Shown here one piece after another: positions 17,140 to 25,137 of a stretch of DNA of 64,000 bases; positions within the stretch are counted from its first letter, which is position 1; the number at the start of each line of letters is the position of its first letter. The notes under the pieces are model-generated. The model was not told where the DNA came from. It did no database searches and saw only the letters and a list, made by a program, of their open reading frames with translations. The stretch spans positions 1,116,001-1,180,000 of the forward strand of contig NZ_CP033092.2 in assembly GCF_003697165.2 (NCBI RefSeq), written 5' to 3'. The translations under genes and the position numbers were made by a program. The DNA comes from Escherichia coli DSM 30083 = JCM 1649 = ATCC 11775. Lineage in GTDB: Bacteria; Pseudomonadota; Gammaproteobacteria; Enterobacterales; Enterobacteriaceae.

Positions 17140-18183
17140 ATGCAAGGTATTAAAATATATACAATTCTAGCCTCTTCTCTTATATCTGGTAGTGTTTTTG
17201 CTCAAACGGAAATTTCGACTGCAAATTCGTCTACGGTTAATGCAAGTTATGTTGAACCTTCAGCGGAAAAAATAATATCGCCAAGCGATAAACTCAATAA
17301 CCTTTTTGAAAGAAATATGTCTCAGCCTTATATTTTACAAAAAATTGGCGAGAGAACTTATTATGTTCAACGCTATTTTTATTCCACTACGTTTTATGTC
17401 GGAGACAAAGGGGTTTTGCTGTTTGATGCTCCGGAGGGTCGCGGTAAATATTTATTACAGGCAATTCGTGATGTGACTCCATTACCCGTAACAGCGCTGG
17501 TTTATTCTCATTACCATGTGGATCACATTGGCGATAGTCCATTTTGGAACGATGAGGCGAAGAAAGAAGGCGTGAATCTGCGTATTATTGCCAGTAAAGC
17601 CACTGCTGAAAAAATGCAATTTATGAACAGTCGCTTACCCGTCGCCACTCAGGTTTTAAGTAAAAAAGATGACCAGTTTAAATTTGAAAAGCAGACCATT
17701 GAATTACACCGATTTGTTAAAGCAGGACATACCGACGACCATTCTGTATGGTTGCTAAAACAGGAAAAAGTAGCTCACAGCCCGGATCTCCTGAATCCTG
17801 ACCAACTGCCGATGATGGGCTTCGCCGTATCGGATACGTTGGTTTACCATGACAGTAATTTGCGTCAGGTTGAAATGCTTGACTGGAAATATTTTATTGG
17901 CGGGCATGGTAATATTGGTTCACACGATGATTTTAAATTTCAACGCCAGTTTCTTAATGATCTTCGGGATACGACAATTAAAGTCAGAAAAGAAGAAAGT
18001 TTTGGTAAATTTATGAATAAAACGGCAAATAATCATGCTGATTTTGCGCGAGCCCAGCGCGAAGCAATTATTAAGAAAGTAACTGAAGTATTACGTCCGA
18101 AATATGGCCATATGTATGGCTACGACGCATCTATGCCTGCTAATATCGAAATGGCAATAAGATTGGTCGGTTCTTATTACTAA
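17140..18183 (+). CDS. secreted metallo-beta-lactamase-fold hydrolase
   Basis: The 347-residue protein starts with a signal peptide (about residues 1-21, cleavage after SVFA), so it is periplasmic. The MBL motif HYHVDH gives metal ligands His124, His126, Asp128 and His129. Further ligands are probably His197 in GHTDDHS and His256 in GGHG. A C-terminal region of about 80 residues follows the core. The DxxNPDQLP stretch is typical of non-lactamase MBL hydrolases rather than true carbapenemases. The gene is AT-rich relative to neighbours, suggesting transfer. Substrate is unknown; pairing with a flavodoxin-like reductase hints at, but does not prove, small-molecule detoxification. Confidence 0.8.
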   Translation: MQGIKIYTILASSLISGSVFAQTEISTANSSTVNASYVEPSAEKIISPSDKLNNLFERNMSQPYILQKIGERTYYVQRYFYSTTFYVGDKGVLLFDAPEGRGKYLLQAIRDVTPLPVTALVYSHYHVDHIGDSPFWNDEAKKEGVNLRIIASKATAEKMQFMNSRLPVATQVLSKKDDQFKFEKQTIELHRFVKAGHTDDHSVWLLKQEKVAHSPDLLNPDQLPMMGFAVSDTLVYHDSNLRQVEMLDWKYFIGGHGNIGSHDDFKFQRQFLNDLRDTTIKVRKEESFGKFMNKTANNHADFARAQREAIIKKVTEVLRPKYGHMYGYDASMPANIEMAIRLVGSYY

Positions 18184-18230
18184 GATAAAATCAACTTGCA
18201 AGAGACTGTAATTATATTGCAAAGTGAAAA

Positions 18231-18263
18231 TTAACCTCGGTAGCGAGATATTACCGAGGTTAA
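18231..18263. terminator. bidirectional terminator between convergent genes
   Basis: TTAACCTCGGTA and TACCGAGGTTAA are perfect 12-base arms around a nine-base loop. It lies between the metallo-hydrolase gene and ygbN, which converge, so it can serve both. Confidence 0.7.
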
Positions 18264-18325
18264 TATTGGCATACATTACACCCTTATCAGGCACTTAAAC
18301 GATACATCATATCTTATCTGGATTA

Positions 18326-19690
18326 TTAGATGACGAGCCATACGCACCAGGTAATTAAGAATCCGGTAAAACCGAGAATGGTCGTTAACACTGTCCAGGT
18401 TTTCAGACCGTCTGCTACCGACAACCCCAGATATTTGGTCACAATCCAGAACCCTGAGTCATTAATATGTGACGCGCCAAGCCCACCAAAGCAGGCTGCC
18501 AGCGTCACCAATACGCACTGAATCGGATTTAATCCCATCACCGCTTCTGAGAGTAACCCGCTGGTTGTCAGGATTGCTACGGTTGCTGACCCCTGCGATG
18601 CACGCAGCGCCAGTGAAATAATAAATGCGGCTGGTAACAGAGGCAGGTCAATCATTTGTAACATGTTGGCAAGGGCTTTACCGACGCCCGATTCCACCAG
18701 CACTTTGCCAAATACCCCTCCAGCACCAGTAACCAAAATCACTACCGCCGCAGTGGGAAGGGCAGAGCCCATAATGTCGCTGGTGTGTTGTAAGCTCCAG
18801 CCGCGACGTAAAGCCAATAACCAGAATGCCAGCACCAGCGCAATCATTAGAGCTACCATTGGTGAGCCGATCAACTGTAGCGTACCAAGCAGGGGATGCG
18901 AAGGCGGCATCAGTGTTGCAGAAACCGTACCCGCCATGATAATCGCGATAGGAATAACAATTAGCGAGGTGACCAGCGCGACGCCCGGTGGATTTATTTT
19001 ATCGCTTAATTTTGTCGCGCCTTCCTCACTGGCCGGAGCCAGTTGCATCTGTTCCAGTACCTCGACCGACATCGCATATTGGCGCTTATTGATTATTTTC
19101 GCTGCAAAGTAGCCAACAACCCCTACGGGAATAGAAATCGCAATACCGATGATGGTTAGCCAGCCGATGTCTGCGTGGAGTAACCCCGCTGCGGCGACAG
19201 GGCCTGGATGCGGCGGTACCGCCACGTGAACAGTGAGCATGATCCCAGCGACAGGCAGGCCAAATTTGAGTGGTGATATTTTGGCAACCTTGGCAAAACC
19301 GTAAATGATTGGCGCAAGAATAATAAAGCCGACATCAAAGAAGACGGGAATACCGAGGAAGAACGCTGCCAGAGTCAGCGCAGCGATAGTTCGTTTGTCA
19401 CCTAACTTGCGACTGAAATAATTAGCCAGTGACTCTGCACCACCAGAGTGTTCGATCATACGCCCCAGCATAGCGCCCAGACCAATAATAATAGTGACGG
19501 AACCAAGCACACCGCCCATCCCGGCGATCATCACTTTACCCACTTCGCCCGCCGGTATACCCGCCGCAAGTGCGACTAACAGGCTGACGAGGAGCAGAGC
19601 AACGAATGGTTGTACCTTTGCCTTGATGACCAGTAGCAACAGCATGATTACGCCAGCTAACGCAATGCATAACAATGTAATTGTGGACAT
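18326..19690 (-). CDS. ygbN: GntP-family sugar-acid transporter YgbN
   Basis: YgbN (454 aa) is a strongly hydrophobic protein with roughly 12-14 membrane segments, of the gluconate:H+ symporter (GntP) family. VAVPPHPGPVAAAGLL and GASHINDSGFWIV are family signatures. Its place at the end of the otn/ltn cluster suggests uptake of a four-carbon sugar acid such as threonate or erythronate; that is inference. It is separated from ygbM (otnI) by 88 bases, so it may share the operon mRNA. Confidence 0.92.
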   Translation of the reverse strand: MSTITLLCIALAGVIMLLLLVIKAKVQPFVALLLVSLLVALAAGIPAGEVGKVMIAGMGGVLGSVTIIIGLGAMLGRMIEHSGGAESLANYFSRKLGDKRTIAALTLAAFFLGIPVFFDVGFIILAPIIYGFAKVAKISPLKFGLPVAGIMLTVHVAVPPHPGPVAAAGLLHADIGWLTIIGIAISIPVGVVGYFAAKIINKRQYAMSVEVLEQMQLAPASEEGATKLSDKINPPGVALVTSLIVIPIAIIMAGTVSATLMPPSHPLLGTLQLIGSPMVALMIALVLAFWLLALRRGWSLQHTSDIMGSALPTAAVVILVTGAGGVFGKVLVESGVGKALANMLQMIDLPLLPAAFIISLALRASQGSATVAILTTSGLLSEAVMGLNPIQCVLVTLAACFGGLGASHINDSGFWIVTKYLGLSVADGLKTWTVLTTILGFTGFLITWCVWLVI

Positions 19691-19778
19691 GGGAAACCCT
19701 GTCTGAAAGTTATAGTTAACCTACCCCATCCGTAGATGGGGGGATGTATGGGTACGTTGTAATTAGGGATTGAGCGAA

Positions 19779-20555
19779 TTAGCGCCAGGCGTCAAACCAG
19801 CCAAGCCCTTCTTCGGTGAGGCCACGAGGTTTGTATTCACAACCGATCCAGCCCTGATATCCCACTTCATCGAACAGGCGGAACAGCCACGGATAGTTGA
19901 TTTCTCCATCGTCCGGTTCATGTCGATCAGGTAGTCCGGCAATTTGTACGTGCGCATATTTCCCGGCGTAGTCGCGGATTAAATGTGTCAGGTTGCCATC
20001 TACTTTTTGCGCATGGAAAGTATCTAGTTGAATAAAAACGTTATCTCGCGCAACCTCTTCAACAATAGCCAGTGCCTGATACTGGCTGGAGAAGAGATAA
20101 TGAGGCTTAACGCCGGGGCTGAGTGCTTCAACCAATATTCGCTTGCCGTGTGGCGCAAAGCGGTCGGCAGCGTAGCGGAGATTATCAATAAATACTGCCC
20201 GGTACCGTTCAGCATCTTCGCCAGCGGGCACGACGCCTGCCATCACATGGACTTGTTCACAATTGAGCGCCAATGCATATTCCAGTGCCAGGTCGATGTC
20301 TGCGCGTGCTTCGTGCTCACGTCCGGGAAGGGCGGATAATCCCCATTCTCCCGCATTAATATCTCCGGGAGCGGTATTGAACAGCGCCAGCGTCAGATGG
20401 TTTTGCTCCAGTTGCTTTTGGATTTGCAGGGGGGAGTAGTCATAGGGAAACAGAAATTCCACAGCATCGAACCCGGCTTTTCGCGCTGCGGCGAAGCGTT
20501 CAATAAAAGGCACTTCGGTGAACATCATGGATAAATTAGCTGCAAAACGAGGCAT
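19779..20555 (-). CDS. otnI: 2-oxo-tetronate isomerase
   Basis: OtnI/YgbM (258 aa) belongs to the hydroxypyruvate isomerase-like TIM-barrel family. In the pathway assigned to this cluster it interconverts 2-oxo- and 3-oxo-tetronate. Visible family features are ANLSMMFTEVPFIERFAAAR at the N-terminus, the barrel strand motif RILVEAL, FIQLDTFHAQK with acidic and His metal ligands, and GWIGCEYKPRG near the C-terminus. It lies four bases after otnC. Confidence 0.93.
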   Translation of the reverse strand: MPRFAANLSMMFTEVPFIERFAAARKAGFDAVEFLFPYDYSPLQIQKQLEQNHLTLALFNTAPGDINAGEWGLSALPGREHEARADIDLALEYALALNCEQVHVMAGVVPAGEDAERYRAVFIDNLRYAADRFAPHGKRILVEALSPGVKPHYLFSSQYQALAIVEEVARDNVFIQLDTFHAQKVDGNLTHLIRDYAGKYAHVQIAGLPDRHEPDDGEINYPWLFRLFDEVGYQGWIGCEYKPRGLTEEGLGWFDAWR

Positions 20556-20559
20556 TGCA

Positions 20560-21198
20560 TTAACTCCTTAATTCCGCAATTTCACCTGCGGTCAGATAAC
20601 GGATCGGGCGGTCACCGAGAATAAAAATCAGCTTTGCCGTTTCCTCCAGCTCTTCCATATTGTTGGCGGCTTCTTGCAGGCTTTCACCGCAAACCACTGG
20701 GCCATGATTTGCCAGTAAAAAAGCCTGATTGTCTGCTGCCAGTTCCGCCAGATCCTGTGCGATGCGTTTATCGCCCGGTCGGTAATAGGGCACCAGCGGG
20801 ACATTACCCATCCGCATCACCACGTATGGTGTGAACGGCCGAATAACGTTATTGCTGTCCAGCCCTTCCTGGCAGGAAAGCGCCGTCGACCACGTACTGT
20901 GCAAATGCACTACCGCTTTACAGCGCGGATTGTTGCGATACAGCGCCAGATGAAAGAGCACCTCTTTCGAGGGTTTGTCACCACTTAACCATTCGCCATC
21001 CGCGGTGACTTTGGAAAGCCGCTGCGGATCGAGATTGCCCAGGCATGAACCTGTCGGTGTCGCCAGTAAATTCCCGTCAGGTAAAAGCAGCGACAGATTG
21101 CCAGCCGAACCGGTTGCATATCCGCGCTGAAAGAATGAACTGGCAATCCGCGTCATCTCCTCTCGCAAAGACTGCTCTACTTTTGCGAAATCGCTCAT
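20560..21198 (-). CDS. otnC: 3-oxo-tetronate 4-phosphate decarboxylase
   Basis: OtnC/YgbL (212 aa) is a class II aldolase/adducin-family protein that decarboxylates 3-oxo-tetronate 4-phosphate to dihydroxyacetone phosphate. Zn-binding histidines are visible in VVHLHSTWS near residue 95 and in LLANHGPVVCG near residue 162. GSAGNLS is the phosphate-binding signature. Its start overlaps the otnK stop by ATGA, indicating coupling. Confidence 0.93.
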   Translation of the reverse strand: MSDFAKVEQSLREEMTRIASSFFQRGYATGSAGNLSLLLPDGNLLATPTGSCLGNLDPQRLSKVTADGEWLSGDKPSKEVLFHLALYRNNPRCKAVVHLHSTWSTALSCQEGLDSNNVIRPFTPYVVMRMGNVPLVPYYRPGDKRIAQDLAELAADNQAFLLANHGPVVCGESLQEAANNMEELEETAKLIFILGDRPIRYLTAGEIAELRS

Positions 21199-22457
21199 GA
21201 TAAAAACTCTCTTTGGGCTCGTGAAAAAAAGGCTTCATCACCGAAGTTGCCAGATTTAAGGGCGAGTGAGACAGGCTTATCCAGTGCGTTTACCCACGGC
21301 ACGCCGGGGGAAATGGTTGGGCCAATATGAAAACCTTTTATGCCCAGGCTCTGTGTGACTACGCCGGAGGTCTCACCGCCTGCGACAATAAAGCGTGTCA
21401 CGCCTTCCGCTGCTAACCGCGCCGCTAGTTGAGAAAACAGTGTTTCCACTGCCTGACTGGCTTTTTGTGCACCGTATTGCTGTTGAATTGCTGCCAATGC
21501 GTCAGTGCTGGCGGTGGCAAAAACCAGTGGAGCAAGTACACTTTCCTGGCCCAGAACCCACTCTGCCAGCTCGTGTGCATAAGCGGCCAGAGTTTCGGTT
21601 GAGAGGCAGCGTGCCACATCAACCTCACGGGCTGGTGCAATTTGACGGTAATGTGCCACCTGGCGGTTGGTCATTTGAGAGCATGAACCGGAGAGCACTA
21701 CGCCGCGCCCAGCGAGCGGACGCCCTGCTTCGCGAGCCTGGTTACCGTTTTCTTGCGCCCACTGCCGGGCCAGGCCAATCGCCAGACCAGAACCGCCCGT
21801 TACCAGTGGGGCATCGCGCAAGGCTTTCCCCTGAATTTCCAGATGGTGTTCGGTCAGCGCATCAAGCACCGCGTAGCGATAGCCCTCTTGCTGTAAGCGA
21901 GCCAGCTCCTGACGAACGGCTTTCACACCTTGTTCGAAAACATGTGCTGAAACGACGCCGCAGCGCCCTGTGGATTGCGATTCAACCAGACGGGGAAGAT
22001 AGCTGTCGGTCATGGGATTTACCGGGTGATGGCGCATCCCGGATTCGGCCAGCAGTTGATTCATTACGAACAAATACCCCTGATAAACCGTACGTCCGTT
22101 GACTGGCAGGGCCGGAGAGAAGACCGTAAACGGTGTGTCGAGAGCATCCATTAATGCATCGGTAACCGGACCGATATTCCCTTTCGCCGTACTGTCGAAA
22201 GTAGAGCAGTATTTGAAATAGATCTGTTTGCAACCTTGCTGTTGCAACCAGCTCAGAGCCGCCAGCGATTGCTGTGTGGCTTCAACCACCGGACAGGAGC
22301 GCGTTTTCAGGCTGATCACCAGAGCGTCGATTGCTTCCGGCATTTTACCTGTTGGAACACCGTTAATTTGTACCGTTGGTAGACCGTTTTCCACCAGAAA
22401 ACTGGCGATATCCGTCGCGCCGGTAAAATCATCGGCGATAACGCCAATCTTGATCAT
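21195..22457 (-). CDS. otnK: 3-oxo-tetronate kinase
   Basis: OtnK/YgbK (420 aa) is the DUF1537-type four-carbon acid sugar kinase that phosphorylates 3-oxo-tetronate at C4. The N-terminal domain begins IGVIADDFTGATDIASFL, the substrate signature; the C-terminal nucleotide domain has VAGGETSGVV and GPTISPGVPW. KYCSTFDSTAKGNIGPV is also characteristic. It overlaps otnC and ltnD by four bases each. Confidence 0.94.
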   Translation of the reverse strand: MIKIGVIADDFTGATDIASFLVENGLPTVQINGVPTGKMPEAIDALVISLKTRSCPVVEATQQSLAALSWLQQQGCKQIYFKYCSTFDSTAKGNIGPVTDALMDALDTPFTVFSPALPVNGRTVYQGYLFVMNQLLAESGMRHHPVNPMTDSYLPRLVESQSTGRCGVVSAHVFEQGVKAVRQELARLQQEGYRYAVLDALTEHHLEIQGKALRDAPLVTGGSGLAIGLARQWAQENGNQAREAGRPLAGRGVVLSGSCSQMTNRQVAHYRQIAPAREVDVARCLSTETLAAYAHELAEWVLGQESVLAPLVFATASTDALAAIQQQYGAQKASQAVETLFSQLAARLAAEGVTRFIVAGGETSGVVTQSLGIKGFHIGPTISPGVPWVNALDKPVSLALKSGNFGDEAFFSRAQREFLS

Positions 22458-23362
22458 GATTTCGCTCCCGGTAGAGTGATGCCTGAGAAAATCTTGATAA
22501 CTGCGCTATCGTCTTCTTTCCCGTAACCCGCGTTACTGGCGCTGGTGAACATATTCAATGCTGTTGAGGCCAACGGCAGCGGGAAGTGCAGGGCTTTGGC
22601 GGTATCGGCAACCAGACCAAGATCCTTAACAAAAATATCGACGGCTGAATGCGGGGTGTAATCGCCATCCACCACATGACGCATCCGGTTTTCGAACATC
22701 CATGAATTTCCGGCGGCATTGGTCACGACGTCATACATCACATCCAGCGGGATCCCCGCACGGGCTGCAAGCGCCATCGCTTCGGCTCCGGCAGCAATAT
22801 GTACGCCCGCTAACAACTGGTGGATAATTTTTACGGTCGAACCCAGTCCCGGTTCTGCACCGATGCGATAAACTTTTCCGGCAACGGCTTCCAGCACGGG
22901 TGCCAGTCGTTCAAAGGCAATATCGCTACCGGAGGCCATGACAGTCATTTCACCGTTAGCGGCTTTTACCGCACCACCAGAAACCGGCGCATCCAGCATT
23001 TCCAGACCGAATCCAGCCAGAGCGGTAGCAATTTCTTGCGCATCAGCACTGGCGATAGTGGAAGAAACCATTACTGCCGTACCGGGTTTCAGATGTTGTG
23101 CAACGCCTTTTTCACCAAACAGCACCTGTTTAACCTGGGTCGCATTGACCACCAGCACCAGCAGAGCGTCCAGTTTTTCGGCAAACGTCGCGGCGTTATC
23201 AGAAACTCCGCAAGCACCAGCCTCTTTCAACGTAGCGCAGGCATTGCTGTTCAGGTCTGCGCCCCAGGTAGAAAGACCTGCGCGGACACATGACAGTGCT
23301 GCTCCCATTCCCATTGACCCTAAGCCAACGATACCGACATGAAACTCCGATCCCGTTTTCAT
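22454..23362 (-). CDS. ltnD: L-threonate dehydrogenase
   Basis: LtnD/YgbJ (302 aa) is a beta-hydroxyacid dehydrogenase oxidising L-threonate to 2-oxo-tetronate with NAD+. The Rossmann loop is VGLGSMGMGAA near residues 12-22. LDAPVSGGAVKAANGEMTVM is the substrate-binding signature, and GLGSTVKIIHQLLAG carries the catalytic Lys. It is the first gene of the otn operon and divergent from the regulator ygbI, about 195 bases apart. Confidence 0.94.
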   Translation of the reverse strand: MKTGSEFHVGIVGLGSMGMGAALSCVRAGLSTWGADLNSNACATLKEAGACGVSDNAATFAEKLDALLVLVVNATQVKQVLFGEKGVAQHLKPGTAVMVSSTIASADAQEIATALAGFGLEMLDAPVSGGAVKAANGEMTVMASGSDIAFERLAPVLEAVAGKVYRIGAEPGLGSTVKIIHQLLAGVHIAAGAEAMALAARAGIPLDVMYDVVTNAAGNSWMFENRMRHVVDGDYTPHSAVDIFVKDLGLVADTAKALHFPLPLASTALNMFTSASNAGYGKEDDSAVIKIFSGITLPGAKS

Positions 23363-23557
23363 CTGCTCTCCTTGTTAATTTAAGTGATATTTTGTTTGAT
23401 GTTGTGAATATAAGCGCGGAAAGATAACGATATGGTGAGCTGATTCACAAAAGTTAACATTGCGTGTTATTTTATGTGAACTAAGCGTTAGTTGCGCCGC
23501 GCACGTTTCGCAGGCAAATAGCGTAGAATGTCCGCAGGACAAAGGAAGGAGCAAAAG

Positions 23558-24325
23558 TTGATACCCGTAGAGCGTCGCCAAATCATCCTTGAGATGGTAG
23601 CTGAAAAAGGCATTGTCAGTATTGCTGAACTAACGGACAGAATGAATGTGTCACATATGACCATTCGTCGGGATTTACAAAAACTGGAGCAGCAGGGAGC
23701 CGTTGTGCTGGTGTCCGGAGGCGTCCAGTCTCCGGGACGCGTGGCGCATGAACCTTCTCATCAGGTAAAAACTGCGCTGGCAATGACGCAAAAAGCGGCT
23801 ATTGGCAAGCTGGCGGCAAGTCTTGTTCAGCCGGGACGTTGTATCTATCTGGATGCAGGAACGACCACGTTAGCGATTGCACAGCATCTGATTCACATGG
23901 AGCCACTCACAGTGGTTACTAACGACTTCGTTATTGCGGACTACTTGCTCGACAACAGTAATTGCACAATTATTCACACTGGCGGCGCAGTGTGTCGGGA
24001 AAACCGTTCCTGTGTTGGGGAAGCCGCTGCGACCATGCTGCGTAGCCTGATGATTGATCAGGCTTTTATTTCTGCATCGTCATGGAGTGTGCGGGGGATC
24101 TCTACGCCAGCAGAAGATAAAGTCACGGTGAAAAGGGCGATTGCCAGTGCCAGCCGCCAGCGAGTTTTGGTCTGTGATGCGACGAAATATGGACAGGTGG
24201 CGACATGGCTGGCGTTACCATTAAGCGAGTTTGATCAGATCATTACTGACGACGGTCTGCCGGAGAGTGCCAGCCGCGCGCTGGCGAAGCTGGATCTCTC
24301 TTTGCTGGTAGCGAAAAATGAATAA
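23558..24325 (+). CDS. ygbI: DeoR-family transcriptional regulator YgbI
   Basis: YgbI (255 aa) has an N-terminal DeoR helix-turn-helix (ELTDRMNVSHMTIRRDLQKL, residues about 20-39) and a C-terminal sugar-phosphate-sensing domain (YLDAGTTTLAIAQHL, VVTNDF, DKVTVKRAI). I place the start at TTG 23558 because GGAAGGAG lies just upstream and the length then matches the family. An in-frame ATG at 23528 would add 10 residues and lacks a ribosome site. It probably represses the divergent otn operon. Confidence 0.92.
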   Translation: MIPVERRQIILEMVAEKGIVSIAELTDRMNVSHMTIRRDLQKLEQQGAVVLVSGGVQSPGRVAHEPSHQVKTALAMTQKAAIGKLAASLVQPGRCIYLDAGTTTLAIAQHLIHMEPLTVVTNDFVIADYLLDNSNCTIIHTGGAVCRENRSCVGEAAATMLRSLMIDQAFISASSWSVRGISTPAEDKVTVKRAIASASRQRVLVCDATKYGQVATWLALPLSEFDQIITDDGLPESASRALAKLDLSLLVAKNE

Positions 24326-24348
24326 TGACCTGCAATAACGCCGGGTTA

Positions 24349-24374
24349 CTCATGCTTCACAGAAGAAGCATGAG
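24349..24374. terminator. bidirectional terminator between ygbI and pphB
   Basis: CTCATGCTTC and GAAGCATGAG are perfect 10-base arms around a six-base loop, placed between two converging genes. Confidence 0.7.
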
Positions 24375-24375
24375 A

Positions 24376-25032
24376 CTACTTTATTTTATAAAATGACAGC
24401 CGCCCGCTTTTCGGCGATCCGGTATCTATATAAATCTGGTTAGCGAACGTCTGAATGTTATCAAACATCATATGACCAAATATAAAGAAGTCGGCACCGT
24501 TTATTTTTTGTAATTCGCTATTAAGTGATTTCTGCACACGATCAACAGGCCAGAGTAATTCGTTCTCCGCTATTTCTTTGCCAAACTGATACTCCTTCCC
24601 CGGATAATCTGCATGTGCGATGACATATTTTATGGTGTCGTTAGTGATTTCAATAATATGTGGAAGGTGATGGAATTTCAGCAACAGATCTATTGCCTCT
24701 TGTTGCTCTGAATCATTTAAATCGAAAAACCAGTCACCACCGCTGGCAAGCCACATATTTCCATCGCCAGTTTCGAATGCATCAAGCGCCATCGCTTCGT
24801 GGTTGCCTTTGACGGAGATAAACCAGGGCTGGTTTAACAGGCGCAGCACGTTAAGACTCTCGGGCCCACGATCGATGTTATCGCCTACCGAAATAAGTAA
24901 GTCGGTTTCAGGGCAAAAAGAGAGTTGATGTAAGCGGGATTGTAATAATTGATAGTCACCATGAATATCACCAACGGTCCATATATGGCGATAGTGATGG
25001 GCGTTGATTTTTTGGTAGCGTGTAGATGGCAT
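24376..25032 (-). CDS. pphB: serine/threonine protein phosphatase 2
   Basis: PphB (218 aa) is a cytoplasmic metallophosphoesterase of the PPP/lambda phosphatase type. All metal-ligand motifs are present: VGDIHGDY (about residue 20), SVGDNIDRG (about 50), VKGNHEAM (about 78) and the later VIAHADY and IFGHMM histidines. K-12 PphB has been linked to phosphoprotein signalling and heat-shock regulation. It stands alone between ygbI (convergent) and mutS (upstream, same strand). Confidence 0.94.
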   Translation of the reverse strand: MPSTRYQKINAHHYRHIWTVGDIHGDYQLLQSRLHQLSFCPETDLLISVGDNIDRGPESLNVLRLLNQPWFISVKGNHEAMALDAFETGDGNMWLASGGDWFFDLNDSEQQEAIDLLLKFHHLPHIIEITNDTIKYVIAHADYPGKEYQFGKEIAENELLWPVDRVQKSLNSELQKINGADFFIFGHMMFDNIQTFANQIYIDTGSPKSGRLSFYKIK

Positions 25033-25103
25033 GGTTTTACCCTGTAAAATAAGCTTTCCTATTATACAGGGTATTTTTATTTGATTCGTCAGTTGTTGTT
25101 AAT

Positions 25104-25132
25104 ATTCCCGATAGCAAAAGACTATCGGGAAT
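25104..25132 (-). terminator. intrinsic terminator after mutS
   Basis: ATTCCCGATAG and CTATCGGGAAT are perfect 11-base arms around seven bases, five bases past the mutS stop on the minus strand and followed there by a T-rich run. Confidence 0.75.
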
Positions 25133-25137
25133 TATTA

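Noticed and set aside
17140..18183. Metallo-hydrolase as a true beta-lactamase
   Set aside because: Only the general HxHxDH fold motif is shared; length, C-terminal region and remaining motifs do not fit known class B enzymes, so no resistance claim is made.
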